Source of the DNA: CAG-791 sp963596015
GTDB taxonomy: Bacteria > Bacillota > Clostridia > Lachnospirales > Lachnospiraceae
DNA: 39,501 bases
Reading direction: 5' to 3'
NCBI GenBank assembly: GCA_963596015.1
Contig: CAVBJS010000022.1
Location: 1 to 39,501, forward strand
Of the stretch, positions 25,913 to 33,392 are shown one piece after another. A program made the position numbers and the translations under genes. The number at the start of each line of letters is the position of its first letter. The stretch's first letter is position 1. Below the pieces are notes generated by a model that saw only the letters and a list, made by a program, of their open reading frames with translations, made no database searches and was not told the origin of the DNA.

Positions 25913-27259
25913 ATGACACAGAATATGACAGAAGGCAGTCCTTTAAAGCTGATGCTTCGCTTTGCGCTGCCGCTTTTAGGAGGCAATCTCCTGCAGCAAA
26001 TGTACAATCTGGTAGATGCAGCGATCGTGGGACAGATCCTGGGAGCAGAGGCTCTGGCCAGTGTAGGCGCTTCTACCAGCGTGCAGTTTCTGGTGCTGGG
26101 CTTTTGTATGGGCACCTGCGCCGGCTTTGGCGTGCCCATTGCCAAATACTTTGGCGCAGACAAAAAGGAGACCATGCGCCGCTATATCTTTAATGCGGGA
26201 CTTTTGACTGCGGGAATGGCGGTGATCGTCACCGCAGTGTGTGCTATTTTGTGCCCGCAGATCCTGCATCTTTTGTCTACACCCGAGGACATCTTTGACG
26301 GGGCATACCGGTATCTTCTGATCATTTTCCTGGGCATACCGGCCACACTTCTATACAATCTGCTTTCCAGTATCTTAAGATCCGTGGGGGACAGCAGGAC
26401 GCCTTTTATCTTTCTGGCGTTTTCTGCCTGTCTGAATATTTTTCTGGATCTTTTCTGTATTGTAGTGCTGCACTGGGGCGTGGCGGGGGCAGCTATCGCC
26501 ACGGTATCTTCTCAGGCCATCAGCGGCTTGCTGTGCTTTTGGTATATCCATTCTAAAATGGATGTGCTGCATCTGCGAAAGAAGGAGAAGGCACCCCGGC
26601 GGGCGATCATGGGAGAGCTGCTGGTCATGGGACTTCCTATGGGATTGCAGTACTCCATTACAGCTATCGGCAGCATGGTGATGCAGTCTGCCAACAACGG
26701 TCTCGGCAGCGTCTATGTATCCGGCTTTACCGCCGGCATGCGGCTGAAGCAGTTCTTTATGTGTCCCTTTGATGCTATGGCCACCTCGGTATCCGTCTTT
26801 TGCAGTCAGAATCTGGGAGCGAGAAAACCGGACCGTATGCGAAACGGTCTGTATAAGGGCATGGCTATGGGTGCCATCTACGGACTGATCGCCGGCGTGA
26901 TCCTTATTCTGGGAGGCAGGACCATGTCCCTGCTCTTTGTCAGTGCGGACTCCACGGCAGTGCTGGATGCGTCTGCTAAATATGTGGGCTGCCTGGGACT
27001 GTTTTACTGGACACTGGGGCCTTTGAATGTCTGCCGTATGGCTACCCAGGGCATTGGCTATGCCGGCAGAGCGGTTCTTTCCGGCGTCATGGAAATGATC
27101 GCCCGCAGCGCCGTCAGTCTGACATTGGTTCCCATTTTTGGATATACAGCTGTCTGCTTTACGGATCAGACAGCCTGGATCGCCGCCTGCCTTTATATCA
27201 TTCCCACCTGCCTCTACTGCATGAAGAAGGTGACGAAGGAAATTGAGAAGACGGCATAG
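25913..27259 (+). CDS. MATE family efflux transporter
   Basis: 448 residues with twelve predicted helices. The start MTEGSPLKLMLRFALPLLGG, with QQMYNLVDAAIVG, is characteristic of the MATE NorM/DinF branch common in Clostridia. It exports cationic compounds with Na+ or H+ exchange; the substrate cannot be predicted. It could also be related to MOP-type lipid flippases, but the sequence start favours MATE. ATG 25913 is chosen because GGGGGTAGG precedes it; an upstream in-frame start lies inside the terminator. Confidence 0.85.
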   Translation: MTQNMTEGSPLKLMLRFALPLLGGNLLQQMYNLVDAAIVGQILGAEALASVGASTSVQFLVLGFCMGTCAGFGVPIAKYFGADKKETMRRYIFNAGLLTAGMAVIVTAVCAILCPQILHLLSTPEDIFDGAYRYLLIIFLGIPATLLYNLLSSILRSVGDSRTPFIFLAFSACLNIFLDLFCIVVLHWGVAGAAIATVSSQAISGLLCFWYIHSKMDVLHLRKKEKAPRRAIMGELLVMGLPMGLQYSITAIGSMVMQSANNGLGSVYVSGFTAGMRLKQFFMCPFDAMATSVSVFCSQNLGARKPDRMRNGLYKGMAMGAIYGLIAGVILILGGRTMSLLFVSADSTAVLDASAKYVGCLGLFYWTLGPLNVCRMATQGIGYAGRAVLSGVMEMIARSAVSLTLVPIFGYTAVCFTDQTAWIAACLYIIPTCLYCMKKVTKEIEKTA

Positions 27260-27406
27260 GAAAGAAAATGGCAGGGAAAAATGGGGCACCGTTCAGCAAC
27301 CGGCTAAGGGTTGTGTGCTGGCGGAGCAGTAACGCAAACGGTCTGGCCATTGTCAATATCGAATGGTCTTTGGTCAAAATGAAAAGCCGGCGTTTGGCAT
27401 AAAAAT

Positions 27407-27461
27407 AAAAAGGAAGGCCTGAAAAGCCGCATTTACGGGATTTTTCAGAGACCTTCCTTTT
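27407..27461. terminator. Terminator-like stem, probably bidirectional
   Basis: AAAGGAAGG followed by CCTGAAAA at 27409-27425 pairs with TTTTCAGAGACCTTCCTTT at 27442-27460. There are A-rich and T-rich flanks on both sides. It lies downstream of the MATE gene. Confidence 0.7.
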
Positions 27462-27535
27462 GTAATGCCCGTAGGGTTGCTTTTGTTCAGAATGGCGATT
27501 GACACACGCCGATGCCGGTGAGAACATAAGTGCGT

Positions 27536-27707
27536 TAAAAATGCAGCGATGGCGTAAACGCTAACAATGCATGATTACATTGTTACCGCAGACAAGCTGC
27601 GGTAAAACGGCAGTGATGCCGTAAACGTCATCACTGCATGATCACATCGGAGAATTTGCCTGCGCGAAATTCTCCTCGTGTCGCTGCAGACAAGCTGCAG
27701 CAAAGGG
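27536..27707 (+). repeat. Hairpin mosaic with R2 module upstream of lrgA
   Basis: Consecutive hairpins: AACAATG/CATTGTT, CCGCAG/CTGCGG, GCAGTGATG/CATCACTGC, the R2 module (27649-27675) and GCTGCAG/CTGCAGC. Together they fill the gap up to 17 bases before the start codon. The same hairpin types are mixed in other orders at 31378-31540. Confidence 0.8.
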
Positions 27708-27723
27708 AAAGGACAGAAAGAAA

Positions 27724-28080
27724 ATGAAATATGTAAAGCAATTCGCGATTATCCTGGTGATCTCTTTTGCGGGGGAATGGCTGCATAGTATATTGCCCCT
27801 GCCGGTTCCGGCCAGCATTTACGGTCTGGTAATAATGTTTGCGGCTTTATATACCCATATTCTTCCCTTAGAGAGTGTGAAGCGCACCGGTGATCTGCTT
27901 ATCGAGATCATGCCTCTGATGTTCATTCCTGCAGCAGTAGGTCTGATCGATTCCTGGGAGGTGCTTCGCCCTTATTGTGTGCCGTTCCTGTTGATCACCG
28001 TGGTATCTACCGTAGTGGTAATGGGCATGGCAGGCCGCATTACCCAGCGTGTCCGGAAGCATGACCGGCAATGTGAATAA
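27724..28080 (+). CDS. lrgA: LrgA/CidA family holin-like protein
   Basis: 118 residues with four membrane helices. The central pattern LPLPVPASIYGLVIMF and the following PLMFIPAAVGLI are typical of CidA/LrgA proteins. These act with LrgB, classically in control of murein hydrolase activity and more recently in pyruvate uptake. It is followed 134 bases later by lrgB on the same strand. GGGAAAGGA lies upstream. Confidence 0.88.
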   Translation: MKYVKQFAIILVISFAGEWLHSILPLPVPASIYGLVIMFAALYTHILPLESVKRTGDLLIEIMPLMFIPAAVGLIDSWEVLRPYCVPFLLITVVSTVVVMGMAGRITQRVRKHDRQCE

Positions 28081-28214
28081 TGTGAAAAACAGTGGATGAT
28101 ACAGACGCCACAAACAGTCCGGATGCCAAAGTTAAATTAAAATTTGCCATAAGTAAATCTGAAATTTGCTTTGGGATTCCTCCGGCGCGAAGCGCCTGCG
28201 AAATGGAGAGTAAA
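28081..28214 (+). other. Gap between lrgA and lrgB with a short hairpin
   Basis: 134 bases, A/T-rich around 28130-28170. A GGCGC/GCGCC hairpin lies near 28185-28197. GGAGAG at 28205-28210 is the ribosome site for lrgB. No gene. Confidence 0.45.
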
Positions 28215-28910
28215 ATGAGTGTAGATTTTTTGGAAAATTCAGCTTTTTTCGGTGTAGTGATCAGTCTGGCCGCCTACGGCATAGGCCTGGTATTGAAAAA
28301 GAAATTCAAGAGCCCTTTGTTTAATCCGTTGCTGATCTCGGTGGTACTGGTCATTCTGGTACTGCTGGCCGGTCATATCGATTATGACAAATACAATGAA
28401 GGGGCCCAGTATTTAAGCTATCTGCTGACACCGGCTACCGTTTGCCTGGCCATCCCGCTCTATGAACAGATCCAGCTCCTTAAGGATAACTGGAAGGCCA
28501 TAGCAGCCGGGATCTGCAGCGGCGTGCTGACCAGCATGCTCTGCGTGTTGGCTATGGCATTGCTGTTTGGCCTTGATCACAATGCCTATGTAACCCTGCT
28601 GCCTAAGTCCATTACCACGGCTATTGGAATGGGAGTTTCGGAAGAACTGGGCGGCTATGTGACCTTGACGGTGGCGGTGATCATCATCACCGGTGTGCTT
28701 GGCAATATGATCGGGGAAGTGGTCTTTAAAGTCTTCCGCATCAACGATCCCATTGCCAAAGGCGTGGCACTTGGCACCAGCGCCCATGCCATCGGTACTG
28801 CCAAGGCCATGGAGCTTGGTGAGGTAGAAGGGGCCATGAGCAGCTTATCCATTGCCGTGGCAGGACTGCTGACCGTGGTTGGGGCATCCATTTTTTCCAT
28901 GTTCCATTAA
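28215..28910 (+). CDS. lrgB: LrgB family membrane protein
   Basis: 231 residues, the usual LrgB length, with about seven helices. Family motifs are FNPLLISVVLVI, YLLTPATVCLAIPLYEQ, PKSITTAIGMGVSEELGG, and GTSAHAIGTAKAMELGEVEGAMSSL near the end. It is the partner of LrgA, encoded just upstream. ATG 28215 is chosen with GGAGAG 4 bases upstream; ATG 28203 is an in-frame alternative. Confidence 0.88.
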   Translation: MSVDFLENSAFFGVVISLAAYGIGLVLKKKFKSPLFNPLLISVVLVILVLLAGHIDYDKYNEGAQYLSYLLTPATVCLAIPLYEQIQLLKDNWKAIAAGICSGVLTSMLCVLAMALLFGLDHNAYVTLLPKSITTAIGMGVSEELGGYVTLTVAVIIITGVLGNMIGEVVFKVFRINDPIAKGVALGTSAHAIGTAKAMELGEVEGAMSSLSIAVAGLLTVVGASIFSMFH

Positions 28911-28916
28911 AAAGTG

Positions 28917-28977
28917 TTACTATTCGTAGAACGACGAAGTGACAGGTCCCGCCGCCTGGCAGGGGATGAATAGTAAC
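28917..28977. repeat. Small inverted repeat (R3-type) after lrgB
   Basis: GTTACTATTC at 28917 and GAATAGTAAC near 28968-28977 form a perfect 10-bp inverted repeat around a loop with the GCCTGGCAGGGG motif. Related loops with GGCAGG appear near 30375, 35305 and 39087. Confidence 0.6.
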
Positions 28978-28990
28978 AAAAAGATTCTAT

Positions 28991-29395
28991 TTACAGTTTA
29001 TGAGGCTTCGGATCGACAGCAGAACGCAAAATGTAATGCACCGGGGCGCGGCAGAATGGCTCGCATCCTTTGCACTGCGCGCCAATTTTGCATGATCTGC
29101 ATCGAAGCCGTAGGATAGCATCGGGCACGCTTTCAGAGCGGGCCCGATAGGCCCGTAATGTCTGAGCATCCCCGCATCAGGCGGGGATGCGAGTTCGGGC
29201 CGCGCCATCCGCAGACGAGAGGCAGATCATAGCAAAAACGGCGCAAAGTGCACGGTGCGAGACATCTGCCGCGTTCCGGTGCATGGCCGGGCAACACAAA
29301 TTCACCCTCCTGCGGCTTCGATGCAGATCTTGCGCCGCGCTCCGGTGCATGACCGGGCAACACAAAATTGTCATAGTAACCTGACTACTGTTACG
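28991..29395. repeat. R1 large palindromic repeat, copy D
   Basis: A full unit. The left arm starts ATGCACCGG at 29036 and the matching right arm runs about 29222-29284. The two inner hairpins are intact. It carries an extra piece at 29302-29360 (TCCTGCGGCTTCGATGCAGA and a second right-arm end) that can pair with the left part at about 29096-29118. The tail GTCATAGTAACCTGACTACTG is present. Confidence 0.85.
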
Positions 29396-29500
29396 CTTTT
29401 CGTACGTCACCTTTGGTATCTTAAGTTCAAAAAAAACTTAAACATTAATCACTATAAATCACAACAAAACATAAAAATTCAAAATGAAAGGAGAATCAGT

Positions 29501-29602
29501 ATGGTATGTTTTAGTGTATTAGTTCTCATTATCGGATCCTGCGCAGGCGCTTTAGGTCTTGGCTATGGCTACATTGAAAAAAAATACCTGAACAAAAAGT
29601 AA
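29501..29602 (+). CDS. Small hydrophobic peptide (33 aa), GLGYG family
   Basis: A 33-residue ORF starting MVCFSVLVLIIG, with GLGYGYIEKK near its end and a basic tail (KKYLNKK). It is one predicted membrane helix with a cationic end. AAAGGAG lies 7 bases before the ATG and a perfect terminator follows the stop codon within 60 bases, so the unit looks like a real gene. It resembles the 33-residue peptide encoded on the other strand at 29910-30011. It could be a type I toxin, a bacteriocin-like peptide or a small membrane regulator; none can be confirmed here. A longer ORF beginning at 29255 merely reads through R1. Confidence 0.7.
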   Translation: MVCFSVLVLIIGSCAGALGLGYGYIEKKYLNKK

Positions 29603-29612
29603 GAAAAAGTAC

Positions 29613-29660
29613 AAAAAGCCCTCCGTGATACAGATCTTGTTATCACGGAGGGCTTTTTGT
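29613..29660 (+). terminator. Rho-independent terminator of the small peptide gene
   Basis: A perfect 14-bp stem (AGCCCTCCGTGATA at 29617-29630 with 29641-29654) followed by TTTTT; the A-run on the left also makes it work in the opposite direction. Confidence 0.92.
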
Positions 29661-29727
29661 ATGACATTAAACCGTGAGACAGATTGCAGGAAAGGTATAC
29701 ATTCCCATCCTTTTCCTCGCATATTCC

Positions 29728-29758
29728 AAAAAAAATCCCCTGCATTTCTGCAGGGGAT
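29728..29758 (-). terminator. Rho-independent terminator of the minus-strand peptide pair
   Basis: Read on the minus strand, CCCCTGCA and TGCAGGGG form a stem followed by a run of eight T. It lies 44 bases after the stop of the 26-residue peptide gene. Confidence 0.88.
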
Positions 29759-29801
29759 CAGCTGATCCAACAGGCCTATGCTCTGTCAATATACTTCTTG
29801 C

Positions 29802-29882
29802 TCAACCAGCATATTTGTTGATGTAAAAACCTATGGCTCCTAAAATAGCTGCAACGCCAATACCGCTAAAGAATGTGATCAT
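29802..29882 (-). CDS. Small hydrophobic peptide (26 aa)
   Basis: A 26-residue ORF: MITFFSGIGVAAILGAI then GFYINKYAG. It is a glycine-rich hydrophobic helix with a GxYxxKY-like end similar to the other two peptides. The ribosome site is perfect (AAAGGAGG, 6 bases before ATG). It is second in a two-gene minus-strand unit, 27 bases after the 33-residue peptide and before a strong terminator. It is too short for usual gene callers. Function unknown. Confidence 0.72.
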   Translation of the reverse strand: MITFFSGIGVAAILGAIGFYINKYAG

Positions 29883-29909
29883 AGGTTGCCTCCTTTCTTA
29901 CGATACGGT

Positions 29910-30011
29910 TTACTTAGCTGCATCAAATATCTTATTAAGTCCATAACCAAGGCCGATCAGTGTTCCCAACATAGCAATTGACGCACCACATGCTCCTAAA
30001 AATGCTAACAT
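29910..30011 (-). CDS. Small hydrophobic peptide (33 aa), GLGYG family
   Basis: A 33-residue ORF beginning MLAFLGACGASIAMLG and containing LIGLGYGLNKIFDAAK. It has the same length and the same GLGYG motif in the same place (within one residue) as the plus-strand peptide at 29501-29602. AGAGG lies about 7 bases upstream. The leader is A-rich on this strand and includes a TACGAT/ATCGTA hairpin around 30031-30046. The A/T-rich composition differs from the neighbouring genes, which hints at transfer. Confidence 0.72.
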   Translation of the reverse strand: MLAFLGACGASIAMLGTLIGLGYGLNKIFDAAK

Positions 30012-30194
30012 AACTTTTCCTCTCTTTCTTACGATATACATCGTACACTTTTTATTGTTTGTTTTCTGTCACTTGCTTGTGACTTGCTTTTGTTTTGTTG
30101 AACTGATCATACTAAATCCTGTGTATCAGCACCGTAACAAATACTGCAGTGTTATAAAATGAATCATCCCAAACACACTGATATCCTACTTAAT
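30012..30194 (-). promoter_or_regulatory. Upstream region of the minus-strand peptide genes
   Basis: No ORF. On the minus strand the stretch is A-rich. A weak promoter candidate is TTACGG, 17 bases, TAGTAT (about 30109-30137). The TACGAT/ATCGTA hairpin sits just before the ribosome site. Confidence 0.3.
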
Positions 30195-30329
30195 CCTGAA
30201 TTATTCATCCCGATAGGGACAACGCGGCTGAAAGCTGCATAACTACTCTTGTTGGAAGACAATCGCGAACTCTGCAGCGGGTTACGGCTTGTTAATAAGT
30301 CAAGCACATGGCTCTGTGAATAATTCAGG
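30195..30329. ncRNA. Structured stretch closed by a 13-bp inverted repeat, candidate RNA or small mobile unit
   Basis: CCTGAATTATTCA at 30195-30207 is exactly complementary to TGAATAATTCAGG at 30317-30329. Inside are smaller hairpins such as TTGT/ACAA near 30250 and GCTTG/CAAGC near 30285-30305. It has no ORF and lies between the small peptide genes and the thiamine unit. It does not match a known RNA family that I recognise. Confidence 0.4.
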
Positions 30330-30432
30330 CTAAATCATCAAGGCAATCTGTCAGCTGCAGTTCGGACGTCGCCTGGCAGGGGCCAAACTGTAACAAGTGA
30401 CGCCTAGATGAGAAGCTTCTTTTCTAAAAAAT

Positions 30433-30461
30433 TTGCATTATTCTCAAAATAAGTGTATAAC
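30433..30461 (+). promoter_or_regulatory. Sigma-A promoter of the thiamine unit
   Basis: TTGCAT at 30433-30438 and TATAAC at 30456-30461 with a 17-base spacer. Transcription would start about 10 bases before the TPP aptamer. Confidence 0.7.
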
Positions 30462-30470
30462 AGTAATGGA

Positions 30471-30566
30471 TAAATACAGGGGAGCTTGTAAGCAGGCTGA
30501 GAGGAAGTAATCCAACTTCGACCCTTTAACCTGATGCGGGTAATGCCGCCGTAGGAAGTTTCCATA
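30471..30566 (+). promoter_or_regulatory. TPP (thiamine pyrophosphate) riboswitch
   Basis: Contains the conserved THI-element segments in order: GGGGAGC, GGCTGAGAGG, CGACCC, TTAACCTGATGCGGGTAATG and CCGTAGGAAG. These form the pyrimidine- and pyrophosphate-sensing arms. It precedes thiW and thiE, and the terminator at 30579-30613 follows, so control is most likely by premature termination when TPP is bound. Confidence 0.96.
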
Positions 30567-30578
30567 AGAAGTTTTGAG

Positions 30579-30613
30579 CAGGAGACATCCGGAAGGGGTT
30601 GTCTCCTGTTTTT
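30579..30613 (+). terminator. Riboswitch-controlled terminator
   Basis: CAGGAGACA at 30579-30587 pairs with TGTCTCCTG at 30600-30608, followed by TTTTT. It directly follows the TPP aptamer. Confidence 0.85.
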
Positions 30614-30855
30614 ATTTTACGACCGGATTATATCTTTTGAGAAAGGAGGAAACCAGTTCCACATAAGTGGCGGACCGAGGGGGAGCGCCCTGGGTCTTGT
30701 AAATCAGCGATGGGAAGCCGTGTTCCGGCGTGAGAGGATGCCAATAAGCATCGACCGAACTTCCGTGCAGTTTCCATGGGGGAAATTGCGATTATTTATT
30801 GGGAGCGCCGCTGATCACTGACGTTTCCTGACTGACTCAAAGGAGATATGAATTT
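30614..30855 (+). other. Long structured leader between the riboswitch terminator and thiW
   Basis: 242 bases without an ORF. It includes an internal AAAGGAGG (about 30643), a CCAC/GTGG hairpin (about 30660-30671), GC-rich complementary stretches at 30675-30770, and a TTTCC/GGAAA hairpin near 30770-30785. The real ribosome site AAAGGAGAT lies near 30839. The length is unusual after a TPP switch. I do not recognise a known RNA class. Confidence 0.4.
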
Positions 30856-31374
30856 ATGAACAAGACCAACACGAAAAAATTAGCGATCGCAGGTGTATTC
30901 TGCGCAGTTGCGGTGGTAGGAAGTCTCTTTTCTTTTCCTGTTTTCGGGAGTAAATGTGCACCTGTGCAGCATATGGTCAACATCCTGTGCGCCGTATTAC
31001 TGGGACCTGCTTATGGGGTGGGCGCCGCGTTTGTGGCGTCACTGATCCGCAATCTGCTGGGCCTTGGCAGCCTGATGGCATTCCCCGGCAGTATGTTCGG
31101 CGCTTTGCTCTGCGGTATCGTTTATGCCAAAACCGGGAACATTCTGGCAACCCTGCTGGGGGAAGTAGCCGGCACGGCCATTCTCGGCGGCTTGTGCGCT
31201 TACCCCATTGCCATTCTATTCATGGGACAAAGTGCAGCCGGCATTGCATTTTACGCCTATATCATCCCGTTCCTTATATCCACTGCCGGTGGTGCAGCCA
31301 TATCCGCTGTTTTGATCTACAGCTTGAAGAAAGCAGGTGTCCTGCATACGATGCAGGAATCGCTTAACAGATGA
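30856..31374 (+). CDS. thiW: ThiW, substrate-binding membrane component of an ECF thiazole transporter
   Basis: 172 residues, five or six helices. The N terminus KKLAIAGVFCAVAVVGSLFSFPVFGSKCAPVQHMVN is followed by LGPAYGVGAAFVASLIRNLLG and FPGSMFGALLCGIVYAKTGN, characteristic of ThiW S components, which import the thiazole precursor with shared ECF ATPases encoded elsewhere. It is controlled by the TPP riboswitch upstream and followed by thiE. Confidence 0.9.
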   Translation: MNKTNTKKLAIAGVFCAVAVVGSLFSFPVFGSKCAPVQHMVNILCAVLLGPAYGVGAAFVASLIRNLLGLGSLMAFPGSMFGALLCGIVYAKTGNILATLLGEVAGTAILGGLCAYPIAILFMGQSAAGIAFYAYIIPFLISTAGGAAISAVLIYSLKKAGVLHTMQESLNR

Positions 31375-31377
31375 TCA

Positions 31378-31540
31378 TGCCGCAGACAAGCTGCGGCCAG
31401 AGAGGTAAAAGATTGCAGGAAATGCCTGATGGCATTTCCTGCAATCTGCAGTGATGCCGTAAACGTCATCCCTGCGTGATCGCATCGGAGAATTCGCCTG
31501 CGCGAAATTCTCCTCGCGTAGCCGCAGACAAGCTGCGGAA
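31378..31540 (+). repeat. Hairpin mosaic with R2 module between thiW and thiE
   Basis: Successive hairpins: CCGCAG/CTGCGG, GCAGGAAATGCC/GGCATTTCCTGC, GCAGTGATG with an imperfect partner, the R2 module (31487-31513) and CCGCAG/CTGCGG again. It is very similar to 27536-27707 and again lies directly before a gene. Confidence 0.82.
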
Positions 31541-31588
31541 AAAAAGGAAAAGTTTGAACTAAATGCCTGATGGCACAGGAGGTAGATC

Positions 31589-32230
31589 ATGAAATGCGAC
31601 AAAAAAACAATGCTGCTCTATGCTGTGACAGATCGGTCATGGGTGGGCAGACAAAGTTTATATGAACAGGTGGAGGCAGCCCTGAAGGGCGGTGCGACCT
31701 GTATCCAGCTGCGGGAAAAGGAATTGAGCCAGGAAGCTTTTCTGAAGGAAGCCATGGAGATCGCTGCCCTGTGCAGGAAATATGGAGTCCCTTTGTTTAT
31801 CAATGACAATGTGGAAGTAGCTATTGCATGTCATGCCGATGGCATTCATGTGGGACAGGAGGATATGAATGCAGCGCAGGTGCGTCAATTGGTGGGGGAA
31901 GATATGATGATTGGTGTTTCTGCCCATTCAGTGGAGGAAGCCTTAGCAGCGGAGAAAAACGGCGCAGACTGTCTTGGCGTTGGCGCTATGTTCTCCACTT
32001 CCACGAAGACAGATGCATCCGTTCTGCCCAAAGAAGTCCTTCGGGATATTTGCACTGCAGTTTCTATCCCAGTTGTGGCCATCGGCGGCATCGGCAGATC
32101 CAATATCTCTCAGCTTGCTCATACCGGCGTGGATGGTGTAGCTTTGGTCAGTGCTATTTTCTCGGCGGATGATATTGAAAAGGAATGCCGTATCCTTCGC
32201 AGTCTTTCGGAGGAAATGGTTAAGGCATGA
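31589..32230 (+). CDS. thiE: Thiamine phosphate synthase
   Basis: 213 residues, a TIM-barrel of normal ThiE length. It has the motifs YAVTDR, CIQLREKELS, FINDNVEVA, DGIHVGQEDM, GVGAMFSTSTK and VVAIGGIG for substrate and phosphate binding. It joins HMP-pyrophosphate and thiazole phosphate to give thiamine phosphate. With ThiW importing the thiazole, it forms a salvage pair under the TPP riboswitch. The ribosome site AGGAGG is about 7 bases upstream. Confidence 0.95.
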   Translation: MKCDKKTMLLYAVTDRSWVGRQSLYEQVEAALKGGATCIQLREKELSQEAFLKEAMEIAALCRKYGVPLFINDNVEVAIACHADGIHVGQEDMNAAQVRQLVGEDMMIGVSAHSVEEALAAEKNGADCLGVGAMFSTSTKTDASVLPKEVLRDICTAVSIPVVAIGGIGRSNISQLAHTGVDGVALVSAIFSADDIEKECRILRSLSEEMVKA

Positions 32231-32304
32231 GCATAATATGTGCTGTATTTCCTTTTGCCTGACATGGTACTGCCATGGCAGTAAACAGGCTGTTTTCCAG
32301 GAAT

Positions 32305-32340
32305 GTTAATAAGGTACAGTCAGTTAATAAGGTACAGTCA
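32305..32340. repeat. 18-bp tandem duplication
   Basis: GTTAATAAGGTACAGTCA occurs twice in a row (32305-32322 and 32323-32340), with a partial third copy (ATAAGATACA) after it. It is in the gap between thiE and mscL. Confidence 0.85.
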
Positions 32341-32426
32341 ATAAGATACAAATTAAATCGACGGGAAATAATACCGGGGGTTTTGCAGAGAGTACCGATA
32401 TTGGCAATTGTATTTCATTTCATAGA

Positions 32427-32458
32427 AAAAGCGGCATGATGCAGATCATGCCGCTTTG
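32427..32458. terminator. Bidirectional terminator between thiE and mscL
   Basis: AAAGCGGCATGAT and ATCATGCCGCTTT form a perfect 13-bp stem around GCAG, with an A-run on the left and Ts on the right. It can serve the convergent thiE (plus) and mscL (minus) genes. Confidence 0.9.
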
Positions 32459-32559
32459 TTAGAGCAAGATATAGTTTTACCGGATCGCTCGGAACAGACC
32501 GTTTTTCAAGCCAAGATGTAAATCTTGTTTTGAAAGAGATGTGGGCTGTTTCGGGCTTT

Positions 32560-33012
32560 TTAATTCTGGCTCTTTAACAGATCCCGGATCTCGGTAAGCA
32601 GTACCACCTCATCGGAAGGCTTTGCAGGCGCTTCTTCTGCGTGAGCCTCGTCTTTTTTGCGATGCAGGGAATTGATAGCTTTGATCATGATAAAGATCAC
32701 CAGGGCGATCAGCAGGAAATTGATGATCTGCTGGATAAAGGAGCCGTAAGCAAGGGTAATGGCCTCAGCCTCTCCCACAGCAGGTTTAAGCACCAGTTTC
32801 CATTCGGAAAAATCCAGGTCCCCTACCAGGCAGGAGATCAGAGGCATCAGTATATCATTGACCAGAGAATTGACAATGGCGGTGAAGGCACTGCCTATGA
32901 TGATACCAACAGCCATATCCATGACGTTGCCTCTGGAAACAAATTCCTTAAATTCAGCTATAAAGCCTTTGGCTTTGGTGCTTGCTTTTTTCAGTTCTTC
33001 GTTCTTGTCCAT
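32560..33012 (-). CDS. mscL: Large-conductance mechanosensitive channel
   Basis: 150 residues. The N-terminal FKEFVSRGNVMDMAVGIIIG and first helix, the outer loop and the second helix (IINFLLIALVIFIMIKAIN) are typical of MscL, as is the C-terminal VVLLTEIRDLL bundle. It releases solutes upon osmotic down-shock. The start at 33012 has AAAAGGAG upstream; the longer reading frame to 33195 is not coding. A GCTTATCTGC/GCAGATAAGC inverted repeat lies 45-76 bases before the start. Confidence 0.94.
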   Translation of the reverse strand: MDKNEELKKASTKAKGFIAEFKEFVSRGNVMDMAVGIIIGSAFTAIVNSLVNDILMPLISCLVGDLDFSEWKLVLKPAVGEAEAITLAYGSFIQQIINFLLIALVIFIMIKAINSLHRKKDEAHAEEAPAKPSDEVVLLTEIRDLLKSQN

Positions 33013-33392
33013 ATACGTTCTCCTTTTCCGCAGATGCTGCTTTCTTTTGTGCTGCTGCTTATCTGCAGCATCTGCTGTGCAGATAAGCGGAAAAACCTGC
33101 CATGGATCACACTGCTTTGGCCGCTCGGTCATTGAGCTGACACCTCTGCAGCAACGGCCATGTCGGCAGGTTATGAATTTCTTTGCAAAAAGCATTGTAC
33201 CCTATAAGCGGGGAGAGGTACAGACCAATTTGTATATTCGGGAGCCGGCTTATGTCTGAATATTATTGTTCAGGCACCGGTGGGTTGGCGTGTGAACAGT
33301 AACAGTCGAATTATTACTGCTTCGCCGTAGCCCGGCAGTGGGCAAGGAGTTGCTCCTTTACAGTCACCGACTTGGAAAGGATTTGTACAAAG
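33013..33392 (-). promoter_or_regulatory. Region upstream of mscL
   Basis: 380 bases with no credible gene. It contains the 10-bp inverted repeat 33057-33066/33079-33088. A modest minus-strand promoter candidate is TTCAGA (33255-33260), 18 bases, TATACA (33231-33236). R3-like GC-rich inverted pieces lie at 33285-33355. No strong terminator of the MATE gene is visible. Confidence 0.35.

Noticed and set aside
28987..29208. Small ORF on the minus strand of R1 (ARPELASPPDAGMLRHYGPI...), also open at 117-368 and 39278-39493
   Set aside because: The frame is open in three copies, but this follows from near-identity of the repeats. No ribosome site is present and the sequence is a palindromic stem.
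29255..29602. 115-aa version of the small peptide gene
   Set aside because: The added N-terminal part reads through R1. The AAAGGAG site supports the start at 29501.
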